The translations under genes and the position numbers were made by a program. A DNA stretch of 64,000 bases, taken from Cololabis saira. Lineage: Eukaryota; Chordata; Actinopteri; Beloniformes; Belonidae. This document shows positions 40,893 to 52,646 of the stretch, one piece after another. The stretch spans positions 10,025,625 to 10,089,624 of the forward strand of contig NC_084599.1 of the NCBI RefSeq assembly GCF_033807715.1, given 5' to 3'. Under the pieces are notes generated by a model. It was not told where the DNA came from. It was given only the letters and a program-made list of their open reading frames with translations, and did not search any database. The first letter of the stretch is position 1, and each line of letters opens with the position of its first letter.

Positions 40893-40989
40893 ATTGGAGT
40901 ATTTCCCACTGTTAACCTTGATCGTCGCCTTCCATTTTGCTCGATGTGTCTCTGTTGCACGATGTTAACGGATGTCTGTCAACCTGGTA
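40893..40989. repeat. Direct repeat, right copy (97 bp)
   Basis: Matches 40096-40193 and follows the element without extra bases, so the element sits exactly at the junction of a tandem duplication. Confidence 0.92.
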
Positions 40990-43900
40990 ACGCTGCCTCC
41001 ACAAGCAGCAACTTCTGTATAATCTCCCCCTCGGTGAACCCCGAAACTCCACTCCAAAAACCTTTAATCACATTATTCACTGTGTCTCACGTACCCGGAT
41101 GAGTAGATATGCTATGTCACAGCTCCAGATGGGAGAGATAGGGTGATGGCTTGAATTGCGTCCGAGCCCTGCACTTTAGCTGACCTGAGCTCTGTAGATC
41201 AGGACTCGGCGGCTAATCTTTTACAAATGCTGGGAGTCTCCGTGACCGGGCCCTCGCTGAGACGGCTCAGTCAAAACAGCCGCGCTGCTCCTGAACGCTC
41301 GCCTCAGCCTCCAGCTTCATTCAAACGCTGATTGACTAACAAATACCTGCTGCGCGTCCCCCAGCATTACACAGGCCGGCTCGCTCTGCTGTGCTCCATG
41401 GAGTTTGACAGTGTGTTTGCTATTCTGCAGAGGAACACACAGACCTGCTGTGTTACAAGCGTTTCAGGATTTGTTGGTAAAACGATACGGGACATGTTAA
41501 GTGAGCAAGAGTAAACATAGAATTGCCGAACTGAAAGCTGAGTTGTATTGTTAAATCTTTGATGATATCTATGTCCTTTGAGCTGGAAAAGGAGTAAATA
41601 AATCAAGATTTCACAGTGTTTCCAAACTCCATTGTGAAAATCTGTGCTGTGATTGCATATAAACAAATATATATACAAAAAAGCAAGTCAAATAAAATGA
41701 ACATGTTTTGTTTTCCCCTTTGAAATGTTTCACACACTCAAATTTTGATGTACGCTGTGAAAATAAACCCTTTAAATCATCAAGTTACATTTCACACTGA
41801 CAGTCGTGAACCAAACAGTCATGATTTTGACCGTCTGTCTTGAATTAGAATAAAGACGGGAGGTGTTTGCATCATCACGGTGTCTCCTGCCAGCGCACAA
41901 ATGAAGCATGACAACCACACTAATCTTTGTTATCTGATACAGATACGAGGGATCAGGGATGATCATTTGCTCCTGTATTTCACTGCGGATAACCTGATCA
42001 GAATGGGAGGGCTACCAGACCCATCTGACAAAAAAATACAACTCAAAATCTTTGAGAGGTGAATGAATATGACCGTCCAGGAAAGTACATTATAGACAGT
42101 TTTAAGTAATATTGTAAAGATGAATAATTCAAGTTTAATTTTCGGGTCATTTCTATGCCTTTTTGAATCATTAATACCCATCTGACTGCAGAGAAATAGT
42201 CATGTGGTTTTTTGCAAGCATAAATTGCCAGGATTTGTACAGATTTTGACAATTCTTTAATATGCTGGAAATATTAAATCTTCCATTTAGCCAAAACAGT
42301 AATTATTGTACCGAAGAATGACATTTTATTTTAAGCTGGAAAAATAGATTGACATTTAACAATAACTGTAAACCAAAAGTTAAAAATAAAAAATAAAAAT
42401 CAGCTTTAGTCAGAAGGATGTGCTTTAGTCTGAGGCTGAAAAAGGCTACGGTTAAAAAGAAAAAAAGAAAAAAGAAATTTACTACACAGCTGCCAGAACC
42501 ACACTTCTGCAAGAGTCAACAGGGCTTGTTAGCCATGCCCTTGATAGCCTTAGCTGTAAATGTAAATGCACACTTCATACCGCAGCATCCACTTTTACAG
42601 GCCCAGACCCTTCATTTGACACAATTATGGTCAATCTAAGCCGCTGTAAAGACGCCAGCCTTCTACAAGCCTCGAGAGCTCCGAGCCATGAAGGAGTCCA
42701 GCGAGCGAGGCAAGCATCGGTATATGTACACTGCAGCGTGCCAAAATACACTCATTTAACAACGCAAAAAGACTCGCACTGAGAACCTGCGTGTTTATAG
42801 TAAGGATGATGTAAAATGGCTTGATTTCATATTTCACATCAAATTTCACTTTTAAGATGGTTTCTCTTAATTTTTACATGCAGGGAAGCAAACATTTGCA
42901 TTTCAAAGTTTTTCAAATAAAAATAAATGAAAAGCAAACCCTTTTACAGGTTTGGAGGCTCTATTGGAAAACAGGTCAGGGGCGAAATGAATATTTTTTA
43001 TGGTTCATAAAAGAGCCTCACAATGAATGCCAGGTAATGTGAAAAGTTTGACACGTGGTAGAGGCCAGAGCCCTTTGAGATCTAACCTTTATTAAGGCCT
43101 AACGCTCTCTGGCCAAGAGCAACCAAGAAAAATGCACGGCAGAAGCCAAGGTCCATATTTCTTTGTTTCTACTTTTTATTGTCTGATTAGGCCTCTTGTC
43201 GCCGCAGACCAATTCAAAAAAGCTACTAGCCAACATCAATTTGTTACTCAAGATGGTGTAATTATTGCTCAGTACACATCTGTTTGTTGGTTTTTTTTTT
43301 TATACTTTGTTTAAAGACAGTAGCCGGAATTATGACATATTAAATCGGCTAAGGTTAATACACATACGATTTTTTTTAATAGTTGTTTACAAAATAGATC
43401 AGATTTAGGAATTTCATACAACATTCCTAACTATGTGGAAGTGTGGGGCACTTATCCATCCATGCACTACCATCAGCAAGATCTCTGACTGCTCCCTAAG
43501 TTATTCTGCAGTGACATGGTCCCCAAACACACAGGCAAAGTAAAAACAAACACTAGTTTCAACTTCAGCCAAGCCACAGTTCAGTTCCTGCCACCGATGG
43601 AGCACTGGTCGAACATTTCTGATAAAGTGGATTCAATATGGAGTTAAATGAAGAGACAGGAGATACTGAGAACGGCTAAATCTACTGAAAAACTGTTTTC
43701 ACAATGAGGCCCTTTTCCCCGGTGCAGTTCAGAGTTGGTTCACCAACTTACTTAGAACCAGTTTAGTTTTTTTGTTTCATTGCCAACTGAGAAGAAAGAC
43801 CCAGTTCAGAGCAACCTGAATTGACCCAAGTCAGCAGATAATAATATCAATATATCAATAATAATAATAACAACTGTGCTTCAAAATGGAAAAGAAGAGG

Positions 43901-44465
43901 AAGCAGCAGAGGTATATCAAACTTATTTCCAAACCATCAGTTTGTTGTCCAGTGGGGTCGTTTTGAACTACACTGCTAACTGTTTGTGTAGTGACAGTTT
44001 TTATTTCAACGTAACCTCCTCAGAGGACCAGGTACGAACACTGTTTGTAGCAGCGTTCTTCATATCTGGTCAGGACTTTGAATGCCTTTTTGTGATGCAT
44101 GAACATTCACAAAACACAAAAAACTGCAGTTTTTTTTACAAAAACCTGACAGATCGACATTAATAAGATATTGTTTTAGATGGCAGACGTAATGTTTTTT
44201 GTCCTTTGCTCACCACATTCCTCCATAGAAATTCAGATGGCACTAAAAGAAGCTTCAGACAACATTGAAGGAGACGTAATGACGCGGCTCTGTGTACGTG
44301 GAAAAGCAAATCAGCTGAACCAGATCTGACCTGGCTCTAGTACCATCCCAGCACCAGCACCAGCACCTGACAGTAGTCTGACAGTAAAAAAAAAAAAAAA
44401 AAAGGCAAATGATGCTTTAAAAAATCTTCTAGCTTATATTTTCAACTCGGTATCTTCTGTCTTTT
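40990..44465. other. Gene-free stretch
   Basis: No exon or RNA gene was recognised. The segment 43700-44380 has transposon-like ends (ggtgcagttcagagttggtt near 43720; a GCACCAGCACCAGCACC run near 44352), but terminal repeats and target duplications could not be matched. Confidence 0.3.
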
Positions 44466-44637
44466 AAAGATTTTATATGGCACTAGTGGCCTTTTATTGG
44501 TAAAGTAGGTAGAGAGATGGGGGAAGACATGCAGCAAAGAGCGACAGGATGGGACTTGTAGTGCTTGTGCCTGCACAAGCACTACATCCTCTAGGAGCTG
44601 CCTGCTCAGCCCACTGAGCTGTCCAGGACCCCCATCC
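44466..44637 (-). mobile_element. tRNA-derived SINE
   Basis: On the minus strand it starts GGTCCTGGACAGCTCAGTGG, a tRNA-like A-box head. It continues through CTCTTTGCTGCATGTCTTCC and CCCATCTCTCTACC and ends CCAATAAAAGGCCACTAGTG, a common teleost SINE layout. The B box region has been replaced by a perfect inverted repeat at 44558-44585. Confidence 0.65.
44558..44585. repeat. Perfect inverted repeat (13-bp arms, 2-nt spacer)
   Basis: GTAGTGCTTGTGC and GCACAAGCACTAC separated by CT, inside the SINE. As RNA or single-stranded DNA it would form a tight hairpin. Confidence 0.95.
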
Positions 44638-46266
44638 TAATTTATATTCTCTGGCTGACTGTGATATTGTGTGGAGTCAAGCCATCTGCAGCAGGACTCT
44701 CTGTTCTTCTGGATGCACAAAATTGTCCTTTATGTCTTTGGATGCATTTTCAGGTTCAGTCTTGTTCTGTGGATTTGGGGCCATTTAAATGCCTCCCTGG
44801 TTTTTTGATGATAATCTAATCCTATAAGGAACCTAAAACTCTTCCACTTCAGTGTACATTTACAAGTAGACATAAGTGCACAAATAATTTTTTATTTTTT
44901 TTTACCTTGTCTGCACACATATTAATACCATGTTGGTAAAAACCTAAGGCATATGTATGTGCATTGTTACTATATTTAATATATATACATATATATACAC
45001 ATACATACGCATACACATACATATATACACATACAAACCCAGTGTTTTTTTTTGTGCACAAATAATCTATTTTCACAGTATAAATAGAGTCTTGACTGAA
45101 AAAGTTTCTTTCTCGTTCAAAGTATGTATGTACCTTGTGTTAAAGTGAATACATGGAAATACTTGCTTTTGTTTGTGTGAATTCCTTAATTTCAAAGCAA
45201 GTTTACTTGAACTGGACATCTTTGCTTGAATGTGTTTATTTTATTACGTTCTTCTGTGTCTTTTGCACACCATCCTGCCATCCTGCACGTGCCATACACT
45301 GTGATATTCTTGGGTCTTGTTATAACAAAAAGCCAGATTAATATTCATCCCTACTTGTGCACAAGTCATAGTGATGAAGGAGGTGGTATATGGACAAATA
45401 TTGAAAAAAAAGAATTAGAATAAATAAATAAATTCACTCTTGAGACAGAAATCATGTCTCAGTTCAGCTGCGACCATCTGCCGTCTCACGTGGTGAGGGG
45501 ATGCTGTGAAAGCAGAAATCAAAACAAAAGGAATCTTATTACAGCCATTAAACAAGAGAAGGGAAAACACTGGAGGCCTTTAATGCTTGAATATCTAAAA
45601 TGCATACGCAGTGAGAGCGTATTTGCTCATAAAGCTCTTTGATGGTGGCCATGTCCGTTCCAACACACGGGGCTCCTGTCTGTGTAAATAGCTGTGTATT
45701 GACCTACCACCACACAAGATTGAATGTGTTTCCATAGGTGTCATTTGGTACCATTTTGGATTTTTACAGGCACCACTGTGCCTTAGTCCCTGCAACCACG
45801 GGGGCTCTGGAGTTCTGCCATCACTTCTTAAGCGGTAGCCAACAGTGGGCTCTTCCTGAAGTCGTATATATGAAGGGTCTCACTATGAACTGTAGTCTTG
45901 TCATTCTCCTCACAGCAGCATCACGGAGCTCTATTTGATGTTATATAAAGTTGAGTGGACTGTCCATCTCAGGTTACTCAGTGACCACGTCTCGTCTCAG
46001 TGTGTGGACGTGTGGCCGTGAGGCCGGGGGGGTGGTCCTCAGCACCAAAGCCGTTGGTGAATGAAGGTTCCCTGTGCAGTAAAGAGTACCATTGCTGACG
46101 TATGTGTGGTTTGAAACTCAACTCAGGTTTGCTCGCTGGAAAAACTGGGGGCCTTTCCTATATATTCTTTAGATTTATTAAAACCCCAATTCTGTGGTGT
46201 CCTTTGAGTCAAAAAGGAAGTCCCCAGAGTGCGTTAATGTCCTTCGGTGGCAGATAGATGTAAAAT

Positions 46267-46873
46267 CAGAGGTGGAGTAATTATTTTTCAGACGACTTTT
46301 TACTTTTACTCCTTACATTTTAAAAACAGCCTTATTACTCTATTTCATTTCGGCCTTTAAATAAAAACTATCCAGTTAAATTGCTCCATCCGGATAGAGT
46401 GAATTTGGTTGTGGTTGTTTCAGATGTTCTTGTCCAGTTTTGTTCTTACATCCGTTCCCTCAGATTCCTGCAACTAAACTTGGATGTACATTCCAATAAA
46501 GGTTAGGATAAATGATAACATGCCTCTGAAGTTTGACTTTTTGCACCATTACAATACTTATAGGCAACTAGTCATCATATCTCCTGCTCTCTGAAACACA
46601 CGTTAATGCTCAATAGTACACATATATGGTTCTTTAATATATTTGCATTATACTAAGATGCATTCATTTTCAATGGCTTTTGTCCTTAATGGCTTTTTTC
46701 CCCCTTACATTACTTTTACTTTTACACTTTAAGTAGTTTTAAAACCAGTACTTTTATACTTTTACTTGAGTAAAAAACTTGAGATGATACTTCAACTTCT
46801 ACAGGAGTATTTTTAAACTCTAGTATCTATACTTCTACCTGAGTAATGAATGTGAATACTTTTGACACCTCTG
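46267..46873 (-). mobile_element. hAT-type non-autonomous element, copy A
   Basis: Ends CAGAGGTG and CACCTCTG, with flanking octamers TGTAAAAT and TGTATAAT (7 of 8 identical) as a decayed 8-bp target duplication. The body is the reverse complement of 51925-52638 over most of its length, including the ACTTTTACTTGAGTAAAAAAC-type motifs. It lacks about 70-110 bp next to one end relative to copy B. Confidence 0.85.
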
Positions 46874-48534
46874 TGTATAATACCACATGTTTTGTTGTCT
46901 TGGAAAAAACCCAATTCCAGTCATCCTCATTTCAATGTACAAGTCAGAAAGAATTAATCAGAACTAGATAAAGTCTGTTTCCAGTAAGTGATGAGTACTC
47001 ACCTATGACGAGGGGGTAAAGAGGGGTTTCATACATTACTAAACATCACAATGTTGAGTTTAAGATATGAGAGATAACACTTGATTGTGAGGGGGGGGCT
47101 TACTAAGTACTCAGAAATGTTCAGATTGAGAAACCATTAATAGATCCTCCATCAACCACATTAAAACAATATTTAAAGACAAAAATAGCTATAGCTCTGT
47201 GTCTGCTGTTAGAACACAATACAGTTTTTGAAAAACTATCTGTCCTCAAAGAAATACATTTTCAGAGTGAATTAAGCTGCAGTCATCTTGACTGGCTAAT
47301 ATTCATTGTGTATACTGTGGAGAAGCACTGACCCCCGCTTTAACCAGAAACTTCAAAAGGAAAAGCAATTACTATGCATGCTTTGAACGTATCCTTTTCA
47401 CAAAGTAACATTCCATTATTCTTCCTGCTCTGGAACAACAAAAAGTAAGAAAAGAAGAAGGAAGTGAAATTGGAGTCCTCCTCTGGTTCCCCAAACATCT
47501 GGTTTGGCCCTTGTTTTATACAACAAGCATCCCCTCTGAGTACAACAGAAGGTTGCGAGCACTGTGTAGGTAACAGAATAATCATTTTCAAATGTTGCTC
47601 CATCCAAATGTGATCTAATTACAAACACTTAAGTTCAAGCTCTCAGCTGGACCACCGACCATCAAGGGAGTTTTCCTAGATGTTTTCCTACCTATTCATT
47701 TATTTCTCCCCCACTGCTGCCGCTAAGCCATTAAAAATACAAAGTAATTGCTGCAAAGTGATCACTTGTTTTACAGAAGTTAGATAAATCTCTTCTCGTG
47801 TCAACCTATAATCAATAGCAGTAGGTGGTGCTGGGCGAGAAGAGGAGAGAGTATCTGTCAGACGGGCCTTGATGCGACTGCTACACGGAGATGCTCTCAT
47901 GTTGTGTGGTTAAGTTTGGCCACTGTCATTTCCGAGGAATTTCCTGCCATCTGCGTTCAATCGAATTCTCTCACAGATCTGGGCTTGCTTGTAAATATTG
48001 GTTTCTGGCTGAAGAGGACTGTGAGTTTAGTACCACCGGCCTTTGGACCATAATGATCCGGCTGCTGGCACAAGGATGAGTGAGCGTTGGACATCATGGA
48101 TCTGATTGTTCTGGAAACATTCGTCCATGTTTTGACATTACGGATGAAGAAATACATTCATCTTGGTCGCTGACTGCCTATTTTTAGCAACGCTACGCAG
48201 CAGCTTATGTCAGGCATGTGTTTGCTTTGTCCAAACTGAAGTACTGTTGCTTAAAAAAGGAAAGTAATTGCCCTTTCAGTACTGAGGCTTTACCTCTCGA
48301 CAAGGTAAATGCTGCTAAAGATGAATGACTAGTGGCACATTTAACCTTTAAGTTAAACCAAACTGCAGACGCATGGTTCAACAGCTTCTTGAGCCACTTT
48401 CAGGAGCGGTAATCTGGAGTCATTATTTTCTGTATGACATTATGGGCCTCTCGCATGTATTTAGAGAAATGTTGCCCTGCTGTTTCTTCATTTAATTGTG
48501 GGATTTTCTTTCATGTACAGACAGCTCCGTTTAA

Positions 48535-49320
48535 GTCCCGCCTCATCATTCCACTCAGGCTGAAATCAGGACTATGACAGGACTGTTGCAGCACTCTATA
48601 TCTTTCCTTTTTCAGCCATTCTTTTGCAGATTTACTCTTGTACTTTTAATTGCCGTCTTGTTGCATGACCTTATTTCAGCCGAGCTTTAGCTGATGGACC
48701 GATTCAAGACCATATTTGCTGTAGCGTAGCGTGGTATAGACTCTGTAAGCCGTCCCAGAAAACGAGCCCAAATCGTCACCTCCTCCACCGCTGTGCTTGA
48801 CTGTTGATGTGAAATGTTTGTACAGATATGCTCTGTTTGGCTTTTGCCAAACTTGGCACCGTGTAGTATGGTCAAACGTCTCCATTTCGCTCTCGTCTGT
48901 CCATGGGACATTGTTCCACAAGTCTTTGTGGTTTGTTATGGTACAACTTGATGAAACTTAAGTCGTTCTGTCATGTTCCTTTTAGAGAGAAGAGGCATTT
49001 CTCCTGGCAACCCTCCTAAAGAAGTCATACTTGTGCCGTCTTTTTCTAATCTTTATGTCATAAACTCTAACATTTAACATGCTTACTGAGGCCTGCAGAA
49101 TCTGGCGTGTTTTTGGGGGTTTTTGCAATCTTTTTGAGCATTGCACGGTTTGGACTTGAGGTGAACTCGCTGCGACGTCCACTCCTGTCTTGAATGTTTA
49201 GAACAATCTTTCTCACTGTAGGATGATGAACTCTGAATTGTTTGGAAATTGGGCAGTGAACTCATGAAAATATACTGCCAAGCTGTCATTAGAATTTACC
49301 CACGGTTTTATTTCTTCATG
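48535..49320 (-). pseudogene. Tc1-like transposase relic
   Basis: Minus-strand frames read in order: HKYDFFRRVARR (paired-like DNA-binding region), then WNNVPWTDESEMETF with QVWQKPNRAYLYKHFTSTVK (start of the DDE catalytic core). After a frameshift in a G run comes VTIWARFLG. Near 48560-48650 follow SKSAKEWLKK-type and QSPDFS-type sequence matching the Tc1 C-terminal block. Frameshifts and missing segments show it is dead. Terminal repeats were not identified. Confidence 0.8.
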
Positions 49321-50859
49321 TTTCCTTGCTCTTATACGGTGTAAACTATGTTATTGTGTATGGACCCTTTTGTATCACATTCCTAACATATTTGGCTGTT
49401 TCTTGACTTATATGACATGCTTATTGGACAATATCAAACTACTCAAACATCAAGAGTGTGGAAACCATTCACTCAGTTTTTGATGGAAGGAATTTCTTAA
49501 GCTTTCTTTGGGAAGATCCAGCATGCTTGGCGTACATTTACATCGAAATCCGTCCCTCATTGTTCCCGGTGATACTGTATATACTGTATTAAATTCAACC
49601 GAATTTCCATGGACGGTATTGGTGCACAGCGTTTCTCAGGTCTCAGAGATGTGACAAAGGGTTCAGGACAGAACTCTGACTGAGATCTCACCAGGACTTT
49701 ATATGTTTCTGCATCCATTTCTTTTTTTCAATTTGACATCCTGACTTGTTTATCAGCCTGTGAAACCAAAATCATCCCCAGCATGATGCTATCAACACTG
49801 TAATTTGATTTGAAAGTCAGTGCCTCTTTTCTATGTCTTGAACATTGGTGGAAATACTAACCAAATAATTCAGGTTTATGCTTTTGTTCCTTTAGCTGAG
49901 TGAAGAAGGTGCAGGCTTTCACATGGCATTTAATAAATAACCGAGGAACTGCTTCTGTTTGGCAACTCGAGCTTAAAGTCTTGACTGGTGGAGTGTTGCG
50001 TTCATGTTTCTACTTTTGTAACATCACCGAACAGGAATTCTGGAACGTTTGTTTTAGTAAATATTTGCTGGCTGATTAACTCAAGACTCTCCATTCTCCA
50101 AATTTTTTGTCTCGCAGGCGAAATAGCCATATCTCGGAAATCTGTGAATGCATTCAGACTACTTCCACTTTAGAGGCTACTGTACTCTTGGGCCATGTAA
50201 ATGCTTTTGCAGGGTTTTTCTGTACACATTTTCACCTCCTTGCAATGGTTTGTGTGAAAACAGATTATTGGAATCATAATAGGATATTATTTTGATCATC
50301 TTTGTCATATAAAGCAGAAAAAAGAGGTCTATGGCTCCAAGGGTCCTTTCCTTCTGCCTTTTTTTTGTATTAAACTGAATACAAATAAAGCTATTTAACA
50401 AATGAAATCAGATTGACATTTTCCTGGCGTTGCCACTCCAATCACCACATTGTTTATTGTGATATTTAAGAAAATAAATCGACAGACGTTTATGGAGATG
50501 TCTGGTAGGTCTGCTGTCAGGAGGGTTTCAGAGCGACGTCTGCTGTGTTTAATGCCATTTCAGCCAAAACGAGGCTTATTGTTTGACAGGAAAAATGCCA
50601 CTTCTGCTTTAAATCCAAAGGTTTACTTTTCATGGCAGATGTATATACACTGGTGTTCATGAGTGAACTCAAACAAACATGCATCCGCACACATAACAAA
50701 AAAAAACAAAAACACACATTTATAGTGTGTTAATAGTTTTAAACAGAGATTGAAGACCAGCCTTATTGACCAAGCGTCTAGAAGTGCTTCCACTTAATGT
50801 GGACTCACTTCTGCACGTGCACACCGAGAAATTGTCTGTTTATATCCATCTTTTTTGAA

Positions 50860-51058
50860 CGCTGTTTTTTTTGTTGTTTTTTTGTTCTTGCTATTATTTC
50901 AATACAATGTATTTTTTCCTGGTGAGAACTTTGAATAAGCCCATTTAGGGCTTCCTTTCTCACCTGCACATATTTTCATGCTTTTTTTATGTTCATTTAA
51001 ACTTTTGTACCGTTTTTTTTATGTTGTGCAAATAAACAAATCAAATCAAATCAAATAG
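50860..51058 (+). mobile_element. LINE 3' end with (TCAAA)n tail
   Basis: T-rich 3' UTR-like sequence with AATAAGCCCATTTAGGGCTT, ending TGCAAATAAACAAATCAAAT with further TCAAA units. A terminal pentamer array after an AATAAA-like motif is typical of truncated fish non-LTR elements. Confidence 0.5.
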
Positions 51059-51924
51059 TATTTACACACACAAACACTCATGATCTAATGTCTTTAAAAA
51101 GATTACATTAATTTAAAACTAATTTGTTTCTGTTTATGGCGTGTTATTGAAGCAATAAGATGATTTTTTCTTGAGCAACACTTTCCAAGAGAGTGTGGTT
51201 GCATGAGCACTCAACTGTCCTAAAAGTTTGGGCCGGCTACATCACCCTGTCAGTATTTACCGCTGCCTCCCCAAACAGAGCCACCTCTTGTCTGGCTTTG
51301 AAGCGCCTCCTGGTCTCACGCCGAGGTCTCGGCTCTCTCGGCTCTCTTGGCCCGGGCTCCGGAGCCGTGTTCTACACCGGCCCTATAAAAGGTGTCTGTC
51401 ACTAAGCCAGACATCCCTGTCACGTCTGCGAGCCAAGTGCATCACATTCTGTCAGTTTGATGGTCTATCAAGTCGCTCAGTGGTCCTGACGGCTGCTCGT
51501 GGACTGTTTGAGCTCCACAATTGTGCGGCTTCTCTGTCAAATTATAGGATGTGGTCTGGCTGAACAGGCCCTGTTAAACTGCGATTGTCTGTGATAAATC
51601 CTCACAGCGTACAGATTTTGCGGGCGCGTTCGTGTTATCATAGCGATTGTCAGGAAAACGTTGTGGCAGCTCGCGGCTTTAACGCTGTTTATTGACCAAG
51701 CATCATTTTGCTGCATTAACAAATGTTTGACTTTAACACAAATGATATACATATTTTTGTGGTGAATCAATCATTGCTGTTTCTTTAACCTCCTCCTCAC
51801 AGGTCAGTGTGTAAACAGTCTCTGTGATACGAGGCCTTTCCTCATGCAGGTCTGTGTCTCTGTATCTTAAGTCCTTTTTCTTGCTGTGTTTCACTTCCTG
51901 GTTATCCTGCTGCTGTGTCAGGGA

Positions 51925-52638
51925 CAGAGGTGTCAAAAGTATTCACATTCATTACTCAGGTAGAAGTATAGATACTAGAGTTTAAAAATACTCCTGTAGA
52001 AGTTGAAGTATCAACTCAAGTTTTTTACTCAAGTAAAAGTATAAAAGTACTGGTTTCAAAACTACTTAAAGTATAAAAGTAAAAGTAATGTAAGGGGGAA
52101 AAAGCCATTAAGGGCAAAAGCCATTGAAAATGAATGCATCTTAGTATAATACAAATATATTAAAGAACCGTTTATGTGTACTATTGAGCATTAACATGTG
52201 TTTCAGAGAGCAGCAGATATGATGACTAGTTGCCTATAAGTATTGTAATGGTGCAAAAAGTCAAACTTCAGAGGCATGTTATCATTTATCCTAACCTTTA
52301 TTGGAATGTACATCCAAGTTTAGTTGCAGGAATCTGAGGGAACGGATGTAAGAACAAAACTGGACAAGAACATCTGAAACAACCACAACCAAATTCACTC
52401 TATCCGGATGGAGCAATTTAACTGGATAGTTTTTTTTTAAAGGCCGAAATGAAATAATAGAGTAACAAGCCTGTTTTTAAAATGTAAGGAGTAAAAAGTA
52501 CAGATAATTGCGTGAAAATGTAAGGAGTAAAAGTAAAAAGTCGTCTGAAAAATAATTACTCCAGTGAAGTATAGATAACCAAAATTTCTACTTAAGTAAG
52601 GTAACAAAGTATTTGTACTTTGTTACTTGACACCTCTG
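51925..52638 (+). mobile_element. hAT-type non-autonomous element, copy B
   Basis: Terminal repeats CAGAGGTGTCAA and TTGACACCTCTG are flanked by a perfect 8-bp duplication GTCAGGGA (51917-51924, 52639-52646), diagnostic of hAT. No transposase frame. The subterminal regions are rich in AAGTAAAAGTA motifs. The perfect duplication suggests it is younger than copy A. Confidence 0.92.
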
Positions 52639-52646
52639 GTCAGGGA

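Noticed and set aside
43876..44163. 95-codon frame starting MLQNGKEEE
   Set aside because: No domain, splice signals or GC shift; lies in probable repeat-derived sequence.
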